This document shows positions 7,735-16,265 of a stretch of DNA of 61,283 nucleotides, piece by piece. The first letter of the stretch is position 1, and each line of letters opens with the position of its first letter. The notes under the pieces were generated by a model, which was given only the letters and a program-made list of their open reading frames with translations, did no database searches and was not told where the DNA came from. The DNA comes from DATJGF01 sp035495315 (GTDB taxonomy: Bacteria; Verrucomicrobiota; Verrucomicrobiia; Limisphaerales; UBA8199), in assembly GCA_035495315.1 (NCBI GenBank), contig DATJGF010000171.1, positions 1 to 61,283 on the forward strand, written 5' to 3'. A program made the translations under genes and the position numbers.

Positions 7735-9173
7735 GGCGACCTAGAATGTTTGTTTGAGTCGAGTTGGATGTCCAACTTTACCGAAGAGTGCGGAGCAGTT
7801 TTCGATTCAGGAATTCCTGGATGCTGAGCGGTCCGCACTGCTGGTGGAAACGGCGGGTGTAATCCGCCGGGCAAGATGCTCGGCTCTACGGCAGGCGGGA
7901 TGCGTGCCGCTACTTGAGAGGCCGAAGGCCAGAGCCAAAGCAGAAGAGTTCCGGCGGCAAGCGTAAGGCCAAAAGGCACTGCGATTTTCGCGAGCAGTCT
8001 CCGATTGCCTAACACGGCAACAATTGCGGCTTTGAACAGGAAATTTGCCAGCGTCCCGACCACGATCATTCGCCAGGCCATATCGAGGCCGAGTTGATTG
8101 CCTTGTGCAAGTTGCAGTGTCGAAAGCGCAATAGCATCCACGTCGGGTAATCCGGACAGGAACGCGACGACGTACAATCCGCTCGCCCCAAAGTACTGTT
8201 TGCCGGCGGCGACCCCGAGTTGGACCAGTGCGAAGATAAAGGCGAATACCAGCGCGGGTTTGAGTTCCGAAGGGTTTTCCTGTTCCGCCGCCGGGACGGA
8301 GTCTTTGTGCTGAACCATCCAAAGCCCAATTGTAATCAACGCGGTTGCACCGAGCATAACGCTGAGCGGTGCTGAAAGCCCCAGAAATAGTGAGGGAGCA
8401 ACGATAGCAATGATGATCAATAGGCGAATGAACACGACTGCCGAAGCCGCCATGATGACTTGCGCTGCCGTCGAGGTCTGTTGGGCAGCCTGCCGCGCCT
8501 GCCGGGCGTGACTCACGGTGGTTGCGGTGCTCGAAATCAGTCCGCCGAGCAACGCGCTGACAAAGCTGCCCCCGCGGGTTCCAAGGAATTTGTAAGCAAC
8601 ATAGCCGGCGAGTCGCATGGCGACGATGAAAACGACCAGCAGCCAGATTTTGAATGGGTTGAGGGCCTGGTAAGGGCCATAACCTTTGTTTGGCAAAACC
8701 GGCAGGATGACTACGGTAATCAGCACGAACTGCATTACCGATTTGAAGTCTTTGTTCCCCATTCTCCGTACGAACCGGTGCATCTCCGGCTTAAGGTGAA
8801 GCAGGACGGCGACCGTTCCACCCAGGGCCACAGCAACGGCTGTGTGGCCGGATACCAGGTACGCGCCGATTCCGAACATGAGCAGTAGGGCGACCTCGGT
8901 AGTGAGTCCTGGATCTGAAAGCTCTCGCGAACTGCCCAGGTTCCCCATAATTACAAGGCCGGTGAGACTCAAGAACCCAGCTGCGACGATCCAACCGCTA
9001 AACCAGAGAGCCAAAAAACCAGTGATTGTGCCGAGCACGGTTGCGAGCGGAAACGTGCGAATGCCGGCGATGCGGGATTCGGTTCGCTCGCGCTGCATTC
9101 CAACGAGCAGGCCCAAGCCCAATGCGATGGCCAGCTTCAGCAGCGCCTGCAACAGCTCGGGTTCGGGATTCAT
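7731..9173 (-). CDS. MgtC/SapB-DUF4010 membrane protein
   Basis: A 480-residue polytopic membrane protein. The first about 150 residues are MgtC/SapB-like (LAIALGLGLLVGMQRER, GIRTFPLATVLG), which in that family form four helices with a conserved QRE-like motif. Residues about 175-420 match the DUF4010 arrangement (SALLGGLISSTATTVSHARQA, ASGLYVVAFLSGLPDVDAIALS). The last 50 residues are Pro/Ser-rich and look unstructured. MgtC proteins influence Mg2+ and phosphate homeostasis; for this fused form no transported substrate is established. It shares a four-base overlap with the aldo/keto reductase gene. Confidence 0.88.
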   Translation of the reverse strand: MNPEPELLQALLKLAIALGLGLLVGMQRERTESRIAGIRTFPLATVLGTITGFLALWFSGWIVAAGFLSLTGLVIMGNLGSSRELSDPGLTTEVALLLMFGIGAYLVSGHTAVAVALGGTVAVLLHLKPEMHRFVRRMGNKDFKSVMQFVLITVVILPVLPNKGYGPYQALNPFKIWLLVVFIVAMRLAGYVAYKFLGTRGGSFVSALLGGLISSTATTVSHARQARQAAQQTSTAAQVIMAASAVVFIRLLIIIAIVAPSLFLGLSAPLSVMLGATALITIGLWMVQHKDSVPAAEQENPSELKPALVFAFIFALVQLGVAAGKQYFGASGLYVVAFLSGLPDVDAIALSTLQLAQGNQLGLDMAWRMIVVGTLANFLFKAAIVAVLGNRRLLAKIAVPFGLTLAAGTLLLWLWPSASQVAARIPPAVEPSILPGGLHPPFPPAVRTAQHPGIPESKTAPHSSVKLDIQLDSNKHSRSP

Positions 9174-9290
9174 GCCAATCTATGCCGCGACGTAGTTGAT
9201 TTATCTTCTCGCCGGGCTAGATCGGGTCTCAATAAGGTTCGAGTTGAGTTTGCCGCGCCGAGGAAACGCCCTTTCCGCAGTTTGCAGTTT

Positions 9291-11045
9291 CTAAACCAAC
9301 TCCTTCACGGTGTCTTCAAGGATCGTAGTGGCAATCTTCATCCGTTCCGGTGTTCCGCGCGCAAGTGCTTTGGCGAAATGGAGCGCCTGCTTTGGTTCGA
9401 TCTTCGGCGGCATGGGTGGCTCATACGGATCGACCACCGCTTCCACCAGCACGGGCCCGCGTGCGGCCAGCGCTTCCTGGAGGATGCTGCCGCACGCCTC
9501 CGGTTCGGTCACCGTCAGACCGATGCCTCCGCATGCTCGGGCGACTGCAGCAAAATCAATCGGCTGCAATTCGCACCCGAATTCGGGGTTGCCCAAAAAG
9601 ACCATTTGCTCCCATTTAATCATGCCGAGGGTATTGTTCTTGATGACAATGACTTTGATCGGGAGCTGATGCTTCACTGCGGTAGCGAAATCGGCCATCA
9701 ACATCGAAAAACCACCATCGCCGACAAAGGCAACACACTGCCGTTCCGGATACGCGACCTGGGCGGCGATCGTGTAGGGCAAGCCATTTGCCATCGTCGC
9801 CAATGTGCCAGAGAGGGAAAACATTTGCCCGCGCCGGGCCTTGATATGTCGCGCGAACCACGTCGCGATGGTGCCGCTATCGGAAGAAACAATCGCATCG
9901 TCGCGCAAGCATTTCCCCAATTCCCAGGCGACGACTTGCGGCTTCATCGGTTTATCGGTTCGCGTGCCTTGGTCCTCCATCAGTTTCCACCACTGCTTCA
10001 TTCCTTTTTGAGCCTTTTCGAGGAACGAACGATCCGATTTGTAGCGCAACAGCTCGAGGAGTTTTCTCAGGGTGCGACTGCTGTCGCCGATGAGGCCGAC
10101 TTGAACTGGATATCGCAGGCCGATGCGGGTTGGGTCGGCGTCGATTTGCACACCCCGCGCCTGGCCGGACTTGGGCAGGAACTCCATGTAAGGAAAGGAG
10201 GTGCCGACCATCAGCAGGGTGTCGCAGTCTTCGATCGCCTCATGTGAGGGCCGGGTCCCCAGCAACCCGATGCCGCCGGTGGTATACGGGCTGTCATCTG
10301 GAACACAGGCCTTCCCGAGCAACGCCTTGATGATGGGGGCGCCGAGAGTTTCGGCCAACCTGAGTAATTCATCCGTGGCATTCAGCGCGCCGCGCCCAGC
10401 CAGAATCGCAACGCGTTCGCCCGAATTCAGAATATCGGCCGCGCGGGCGAGATCTTCATCACATGGGAGGACCGAGCCACAAGCCATTACGTCGGTATTA
10501 TGACCTTTGATGTTACGCCAGGATCGCTGATCGTCCTTGACGGGAAGCGATTGAAGGTCCGTCGGGAAATTGATGTGCGCCACCCGGTGTCGGGCCAGCG
10601 CGGTGCGACAGGCCAAATGGGCGACGTTGGACACGTGCTCCGGTCCCATGACACGGGCGCTATAGACAGCGACGTCTGCAAATACGCGATCCAGGTCGAC
10701 GTCCTGCTGCGCGTGGGTGTCGATGAGATCATGGAAATGGTGTCCGGTGATGGCGAGTACGGGCTGGCCGTCGAGCTTGGCATCATAAAGGCCATTCAGC
10801 AGGTGAATACCTCCGGGGCCCGAGGTCGCCAGGCAGACGCCCAGCTTGCCGGTAAATTTAGCGTAGGCACAGGCCATAAAAGCCGCTGACTCTTCATGGC
10901 GGACCTGGACAAAACGAATTTTGTTCTGCCGCGTGCGCAACGCCTCCATGATTCCGTTGATCCCGTCGCCCGGCAGGCCGAAGATAACCTTTACACCCCA
11001 CTCCAGAAGAACCTCTGCTAAAACATCCCCTCCGGTTAGTGCCAT
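9291..11045 (-). CDS. Thiamine pyrophosphate-requiring enzyme (pyruvate oxidase-like)
   Basis: The 584-residue protein has the three-domain layout of the acetolactate synthase/pyruvate oxidase family. The N-terminal PYR domain holds the catalytic Glu51 in VRHEESAAFMA. A central FAD/DHAP-type domain covers about residues 190-330. The C-terminal PP domain carries the GDGGFSMLMADF...NN TPP/Mg2+ motif. Its overall text is closest to the PoxB/YdaP type, which decarboxylates pyruvate with FAD, rather than to biosynthetic acetolactate synthase. No small regulatory subunit gene lies nearby, which also argues against IlvB. It is probably monocistronic; 117 bases separate it from the DUF4010 gene. Confidence 0.87.
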   Translation of the reverse strand: MALTGGDVLAEVLLEWGVKVIFGLPGDGINGIMEALRTRQNKIRFVQVRHEESAAFMACAYAKFTGKLGVCLATSGPGGIHLLNGLYDAKLDGQPVLAITGHHFHDLIDTHAQQDVDLDRVFADVAVYSARVMGPEHVSNVAHLACRTALARHRVAHINFPTDLQSLPVKDDQRSWRNIKGHNTDVMACGSVLPCDEDLARAADILNSGERVAILAGRGALNATDELLRLAETLGAPIIKALLGKACVPDDSPYTTGGIGLLGTRPSHEAIEDCDTLLMVGTSFPYMEFLPKSGQARGVQIDADPTRIGLRYPVQVGLIGDSSRTLRKLLELLRYKSDRSFLEKAQKGMKQWWKLMEDQGTRTDKPMKPQVVAWELGKCLRDDAIVSSDSGTIATWFARHIKARRGQMFSLSGTLATMANGLPYTIAAQVAYPERQCVAFVGDGGFSMLMADFATAVKHQLPIKVIVIKNNTLGMIKWEQMVFLGNPEFGCELQPIDFAAVARACGGIGLTVTEPEACGSILQEALAARGPVLVEAVVDPYEPPMPPKIEPKQALHFAKALARGTPERMKIATTILEDTVKELV

Positions 11046-11787
11046 AACACCTCCACGCTAAAGTTAGTCCAGCGCGACGGGAATGCAACTGGGCTATTTA
11101 GGTGCGGGTTTGGCCCAAGCTGTCGGTCGGGTGGCAGGGCGTGGTGACAATAATGAATTGAGGATCGCCGTGCAGCAGGAGCAGGCTTTTAGCAAAGTGG
11201 TGCGATGTGGAAAGAAGACATGGTACCATCGCTTTTGAACCAATTTCGAGGATAGGCCGATTGGGGTTTTGGGTCAGTAACTGGTGCAGGAACTGGAGCA
11301 GCGGGTCAAAGAATTCACGATAGGGAGATGGGACGACACGAGCGCAAACTTGGGCACCCCCCGACCGGGCTTGGCTTCACCGCCCTCTCATTTGCACCCC
11401 GACCGGGCCTGGCTTCATCCCCTTTCATTAACCCCCCAACCGTCCCCTTCACCCCTCTCATTAACACCCAACTTTTAGTTGGGTGTACCAACGCTCGAAA
11501 CGCGATGAACCGCTTTAGCGGTTTTCCGTGACTTTGGCCTCACGCTGCTCCGAAACCGCTGATGAAGCGGTTCCGGAACCGCACACGCTCCTGCACCCCG
11601 CTGAAGCGGAGTGTAATGAGAGGGCCGAACTCGATGGTCAAAATTCAACTTGATGTGTTAATGAGATGGGAAGATCGATGGCCAGAATCACCCCGGATTC
11701 CGTTCACCCCGTCTCATTAGCACCCTCGACCAAGCCCTCTCATTAGTGTGCCCCTCAGGCTGAGAGCCAGCAGCAGCTTGCATCAGT
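11046..11787. repeat. Gene-free region with a cluster of hairpins and CTCTCATT repeats
   Basis: No credible gene lies here. Between about 11340 and 11760 the words CCCTCTCATT, CACCCCGACCGGGC and TCATTAACACCC recur. Several perfect hairpins are present: CACCCAAC-TTTTA-GTTGGGTG near 11466, AACCGCTTTAGCGGTT near 11510, and CCGCTGATGAAGCGG near 11554. The cluster looks like nested palindromic intergenic elements. Confidence 0.5.
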
Positions 11788-12507
11788 TCAAAGCGAAATC
11801 CGTACCCCGACCTCGTCGAGGTGTTGGAGCAGATCGGCAGGGTCGGCGTAAACCCGATACGCTCCCGCAGTTTCGAGTTCGTCGTGACCATAGCCGCCCG
11901 AAAGCAGACCTACTCCGAGCGCCCGCGCTCGCCGCGCGGCAAGCAGGTCCCAGACACTGTCCCCGACTACGATCGCCGACGCGATGTCGACGCCGAGCCG
12001 TTGCGCCGCTGCCAGGAAAAGATCCGGGTCAGGCTTTGCATATTGAACCTGATCCCGCGTGACCACAGTTTCTTTGCCCGGATCCACACCGAGCACCTTC
12101 AACGCGAGCCCCGCGCTCTCCATTCGTCCGCTGGTAGCTATCGCCCACGGAACCTCGCATTTTGAAAGATGCCCTAGAAGCTCCCGCGCCCCGGGTAGCG
12201 GCCGAATTTGTGCTCTCATACGCGCGTAGGCCTCCGCATGCCAGGTTTGAATACGCGCCGCTTCCCCGGTCGCCAACCCGCGTCCAATCTCCCGCAATAA
12301 TGCGTTTACAAACAAGCCTCCACTCATTCCAATCCGGCGATGGATGCGCCAGACCGCCAGTTCGATGCCGGCTTTTTCCAAAGCCTCGCGCCAGGCCAGG
12401 ACATGTTGATAGACGCTATCGACGAGGGTTCCGTCCAAATCAAACAGAAACGCCGGATTGGTCCTCAGCTTTTTGGCTGCCGTTCCTTTGCCCGTTCCAT
12501 ATTTCAT
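11788..12507 (-). CDS. HAD-superfamily phosphatase
   Basis: The 239-residue protein has the haloacid dehalogenase motifs in order: FLFDLDGTLVDS (nucleophile Asp23 and acid Asp25), WAIATSGR (motif II Ser/Thr), a lysine in YAKPDPDLF (motif III), and VVGDSVWDLLAARRA (motif IV acids). The helical cap between motifs I and II is the subfamily I type seen in phosphoglycolate phosphatase and beta-phosphoglucomutase. The exact substrate is unknown. It stands alone between a repeat-rich gap and a membrane protein gene of the same strand. Confidence 0.88.
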   Translation of the reverse strand: MKYGTGKGTAAKKLRTNPAFLFDLDGTLVDSVYQHVLAWREALEKAGIELAVWRIHRRIGMSGGLFVNALLREIGRGLATGEAARIQTWHAEAYARMRAQIRPLPGARELLGHLSKCEVPWAIATSGRMESAGLALKVLGVDPGKETVVTRDQVQYAKPDPDLFLAAAQRLGVDIASAIVVGDSVWDLLAARRARALGVGLLSGGYGHDELETAGAYRVYADPADLLQHLDEVGVRISL

Positions 12508-12687
12508 GCTGGTCCGGAATCATACCCCAAGAATTAGGAATTTGCCGAGTTCTTCACGAGCAAGGTGTCGTTTGCTGCCCGGAAAGGTAAGATTCGGCGC
12601 GGGTGAATCGCGAAATCGTCATCGCCTCGAATCCGTAACGCGCAGTTGTCTTCAACTCGAGCGGTCAGAAGGCTCGAGGCGAGGAGC

Positions 12688-13554
12688 TTAAGCCTTTTGC
12701 GGGATCACGAAACCGGCAACGGTTTCCTTTTCCCCGGAGGGTGCATTGGAAAACGCCAGGAACATGAACGCCAGGCAGTTCGTAACCGGCAGCAATAGCA
12801 GAATCGCCAAGGGCAGGGTTTTTTGCCGAGCCTCGACAATCTTGAAGCACCAGATCACATACGCTACCAGGTTAAGGCCTGGGACGAGCAAGGCGAGGGA
12901 CCACCACGGTGACATGCACGCCGCACGTAGCATCGGCAATGTCTGGACCAAAGGCAGCCACACCCAGATACCCGGTTCGAAACCGGTCTTTTGACAGATT
13001 AAAAGGCAACAGTAAGAAAACCAGAAGTAACCGACAACCGCCATAGCGGCCGCGATAATAACCTGCGTGCGCGTAACTTTGGTCACATACTTGTTCGAAG
13101 TCTCGGCCATGCGATGCCATCCCTCAGAAAGCTTCGCCTGGACCGGTTTTATCACCATCTCCGTCCTCGGAACGGCGATGCTGGCCAACATCGCGGCGGT
13201 TTTGACGCGCTTCTTAGGGACCTTGGGAGCATAGCCCAGCTTTTCAAGCGCATCCGCAGGCAGATCCGAAACTTTGATACTGGTTATTCCCCCGGAATGC
13301 TGAATGATAATGAAGCTCTTGGCCTTCGTGGTGACCTTCACGTTTTGGTAGGTCCGGTCTCCGACCTGCAAGGCTTTGAACGTCGTCTCCTCACTGGCTC
13401 CAAATGCGTTTTGCGACAGAAAAAGCAGCAGGAAACACATCACAAGCGTCACGCTGCGGCCAATTCTCCATCGCTCCCCGCGCGACCGATACCCCGTCCC
13501 GAGTCGTCGCGCGCACAACCTGGCGACGTCATTCGCAATCTTGAAATTATTCAT
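12688..13554 (-). CDS. Membrane protein of unknown function
   Basis: An unrecognised 288-residue protein counted from ATG 13554; a GTG at 13590 would add 12 residues. A hydrophobic segment (VTLVMCFLLLFLSQNAFGA) looks like a signal peptide after a long basic N-region. Residues about 55-105 form a small strand-rich domain (VGDRTYQNVKVTTKAKSFI, IIIQHSGGITSIKVSDLP) of the type found in many Verrucomicrobiota secreted proteins. The C-terminal third has three to four membrane helices (VIIAAAMAVVGYFWFSYCC, WSLALLVPGLNLVAYVIW), reminiscent of the DUF5684-type helical region. No function is assigned. Confidence 0.7.
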   Translation of the reverse strand: MNNFKIANDVARLCARRLGTGYRSRGERWRIGRSVTLVMCFLLLFLSQNAFGASEETTFKALQVGDRTYQNVKVTTKAKSFIIIQHSGGITSIKVSDLPADALEKLGYAPKVPKKRVKTAAMLASIAVPRTEMVIKPVQAKLSEGWHRMAETSNKYVTKVTRTQVIIAAAMAVVGYFWFSYCCLLICQKTGFEPGIWVWLPLVQTLPMLRAACMSPWWSLALLVPGLNLVAYVIWCFKIVEARQKTLPLAILLLLPVTNCLAFMFLAFSNAPSGEKETVAGFVIPQKA

Positions 13555-13679
13555 AAAACCGAAACTCTGCGCACCCCTTTCTCTTTTCACATCGTGGGGC
13601 TTTACTCAATCGGGGTAAGAACTGCTTTTAGACCCGGGGAAATTGCTAAAACCGCACTAGGGGCTTTGTTGGAGAGCAG

Positions 13680-14258
13680 CCCCACCCGTCGATCTGGAAC
13701 GAAGGAAGTTTCGTCTCGCGGCCCTGAAGGGTTCGCTTTTTCGCGTTCATCTGACCAGCCGCGATTGCCTTCACTCCGGCAGGAAAATTACCGGCTTCGC
13801 TGCGACGACCCGCTTGGGAAATTGGCGTGTGGTATGCCGCCGTGCAGCCTGAGGGTGCATTCGCCGAGGTCTTCCTGAGGCAGCTCTCTATGATGCTCAT
13901 TCGAGAGTTCGATCTGCAGGAACGATCGATCTCCGTGATCCGCTGCCAGCGACTTCAGTGCGTTGACCTAACCGGCGCCGGACTGCGCAGGGTTTCTTGC
14001 GGATAATCGAATCGCCACCGACCTGCCCTATCAGACCGCCGGCCAATGGTCCGCGCCTTCTTTCTGCATCCCTAGCAGCCGGATAGGATTATTTATCGAA
14101 GCCGGCATAACCCTAAGCTCAAATGCGTCGCTCTCTATGACCGCTGCGCGTCGAGGTTGAATCTTGGGATTAGCGAAGGGTTGTTGGCAGAAGCTCGATG
14201 TGCCTGGACCGTTAACCAGATAGACAAATATAGATTGGCACTCGAACCCCATATTTGA
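13680..14258 (+). pseudogene. Broken RES-domain (NAD+-degrading toxin) gene
   Basis: Joined pieces in three frames reconstruct a RES-domain protein: PPVDLERRKFRLAALKGSLF and RVHLTSRDCL, then WYAAVQPEGAFAEVF and LRQLSMML, then VDLTGAGLRRVS, then ATDLPYQTAGQW, and finally DRIIYRSRHNPKLKCVALYD ending at TGA 14256-14258. The order matches the RES family, whose intact members are NAD+ phosphorylase toxins paired with an Xre-type antitoxin. At least three frame breaks and in-frame stops (for example TAG just before QPDRIIY) make this copy non-functional. No antitoxin gene is visible upstream, where the region is taken by a gene on the opposite strand. Confidence 0.7.
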
Positions 14259-14395
14259 CGAGGACGACGACTCAATGATCCTCCCGGACAGCTTGCCTAT
14301 GGCACGCCCGGACGCGCGTTGGTGATGTTTAATTCGTCGCCAACCCTTTACAGAGTCTGCTCCGATCAGCGACGAGACATTCTGATGCTGGAGCG

Positions 14396-15586
14396 CTATC
14401 GCGGATCGGTTACGCGGCCAAGGCACAAGCAGGCACCGCCCGGAGCGTGCTGGATCGCAAAGATAAACGGATGGTCAACATGCACCTCAATTGGCTTTGG
14501 CTTTGCAACGGGCATGCACCCGAGCCGCATCGATAAAGCAGTTGCAGCGGCAGCTTCCGTCCCGTTTTCGTCAAGGCTGACGAACGTCTTGTGGAAGACC
14601 TCCGAAACACACAGATAATCATTCACACGTCGCGGTGCCATGCGGTCGAAATTGGCGCTGCCCGGCGGTTCGTCGAAAGCACTCCTCATGCCTAATCCGC
14701 GTAATATTTCCCCAAGCCTAAGAAGGGTTGGCTTAATCGTGAATCTTGGCAGGTAAAGGATTACTTCGTGAGTCGGTAAGCTCCGAGTCTCAGCCAGCGA
14801 CGCGGTATTCAGCTGCCGTTCTAACTCAACGAGACCTCCCTTGTCATCCGGGAGAAAGATGATGCATTGCAAGTCCCCATGCGCATAAGGCAATGTGAGC
14901 ACTGTCATTCCTGGTTTTTTAAGGTAGCCAAATTTTTGCTGCGCCATCATTGTCGGCACCTTTACTTTCCGCCATCTGGTCAGGTGGAACGGGCGTGGTT
15001 CAGTTGACCTTTCCTTAAAGCGTTCTTTCCACGGAGCCTTCAGATAAATGGCGTTCACGAGCGCAAGCCGAATCGACCTGTTCAGCGCTCCCTCGGGCAC
15101 CAGGTCCCGGATTTTATCGGACGTCTGCTCTTCGACCCAACGGTTGATCCTCTCTCTGGCGCCCGCCGAATCCTGCTCAAAATCCAGCGGCTGAAAAGGC
15201 GCGCGGTAATTCTGCTGTAATAGGAACAGAAATGCCTCTCGGAAATCATACCCTTCCTGACCGAATAATCGATTGGCAAATGCCAGTGTAACTGGGTCGC
15301 GCGAGCCGTGTCGCTTTATGTCCTTCTCAACTCTTGCACTCTCGTTGGCGATCTCCTCCAAAGATTTCTGCAGAGCAGCGAAAGAAAGATGCAGTGCGGT
15401 CTCATCTGACTCGTAGTGAAGTGCCTTGGCCATTTCGGCCTTGGTCGTACCATCCGCCCCGGCATAGGCCATGGCCAGGGCGTACTGGATCGAATAGGGC
15501 GAGAGGAGCGCATTTTCGTTGGGGGCGCCGGTTCGGCCCAACAGTTCCAACCCCAAACCGTTTATCGCATTCGTCGCAATGTTCAT
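14396..15586 (-). CDS. Serpin-family protease inhibitor
   Basis: The protein matches serpins along its whole length: NALLSPYSIQYALAMAYAGA, LALVNAIYLKAPWKERF, and the C-terminal VDHPFIFAIQH and CLCLGRVTDPR strands. The reactive-loop hinge DENGTEAAAATA has the small residues needed for inhibitory loop insertion, so a real inhibitor is likely. The loop that follows (LSMRLGCMPVAKPKPIEV) is about six residues longer than in antitrypsin, so P1 cannot be fixed. Start chosen at ATG 15586, where family similarity begins. ATG 15649 or TTG 15676 are possible and would abut or overlap the cupin stop at 15654. No clear signal peptide is seen. The target protease is unknown. Confidence 0.85.
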   Translation of the reverse strand: MNIATNAINGLGLELLGRTGAPNENALLSPYSIQYALAMAYAGADGTTKAEMAKALHYESDETALHLSFAALQKSLEEIANESARVEKDIKRHGSRDPVTLAFANRLFGQEGYDFREAFLFLLQQNYRAPFQPLDFEQDSAGARERINRWVEEQTSDKIRDLVPEGALNRSIRLALVNAIYLKAPWKERFKERSTEPRPFHLTRWRKVKVPTMMAQQKFGYLKKPGMTVLTLPYAHGDLQCIIFLPDDKGGLVELERQLNTASLAETRSLPTHEVILYLPRFTIKPTLLRLGEILRGLGMRSAFDEPPGSANFDRMAPRRVNDYLCVSEVFHKTFVSLDENGTEAAAATALSMRLGCMPVAKPKPIEVHVDHPFIFAIQHAPGGACLCLGRVTDPR

Positions 15587-15653
15587 GAGGTTCGTTGCTG
15601 TGAAGTAGGTTAACCAATGCAAGGCGAGCGGCGACAACTCGCATCCCATCAGC

Positions 15654-16130
15654 CTACTTCGTCGGTTGCTGTTCAACCCAAATCGTTTGGCGATCGCCCG
15701 AGGAAAAGGAGACTAAAGTTCGGAGTGATTCGGTGCCTGTGTTGATGAGGTTGTGTTTGACATGGGCTGGGATACGGATGGTCATGCCCGCCTTCAAGAG
15801 GACGGTGCGGCCATCATAGCTTTGCATCCCTTCTCCGCCAATCACATAAAGTACCTCCTCACAGTTTGGGTGGTAATGAACCGGGTTCTGCTTCCCGGGC
15901 AGAATGGTCGCAAGTCCCAATGTCTGTTCCGCACCAGGCATCAGTTTTCCATTGCACAGCCACTGCAATGTTCCCCAAGTGTTCTTCTCGACTGGAAGTT
16001 GTGCGGCGTCGGTGATCTTGTCCCTCCATTCGGCACTACCGTAGGCGGATTGCTCGCGAGACTTATCGTCCGCTGCGACGGCGACCAGCAATAAACCCAA
16101 CCCGAACGCTGTTATGGCAGATCTTTTCAT
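15654..16130 (-). CDS. Secreted cupin-domain protein
   Basis: A 158-residue protein with a signal peptide (MKRSAITAFGLGLLLVAVAA) and one cupin barrel. The metal-binding first motif is PVHYHPNCEEVLYVIGGEG, with two His and one Glu, and the second is GMTIRIPAHVKHNLINTG, with His. Such small periplasmic cupins bind a divalent metal and may be isomerases, dioxygenases or sensors; the substrate is unknown. The next gene downstream on the same strand is the serpin, close enough to be co-transcribed. Confidence 0.85.
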   Translation of the reverse strand: MKRSAITAFGLGLLLVAVAADDKSREQSAYGSAEWRDKITDAAQLPVEKNTWGTLQWLCNGKLMPGAEQTLGLATILPGKQNPVHYHPNCEEVLYVIGGEGMQSYDGRTVLLKAGMTIRIPAHVKHNLINTGTESLRTLVSFSSGDRQTIWVEQQPTK

Positions 16131-16265
16131 ATTGTTGATTCATACATTGACACCGCTCTGGCTTCGGATCACGCAAAAGCAATTTGTGAACGAACATCCC
16201 GCGCTTGAATTGCATCATCATCTCGCTCGCGAAGCCGTGGTCACAGCCTCTGCAAAATGCCTGAA

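Noticed and set aside
13114..13878. A 254-residue plus-strand frame
   Set aside because: Its first two-thirds lie opposite the well-supported membrane protein gene. Only the last third reads a piece of the RES pseudogene in a shifted frame, which is reported separately.
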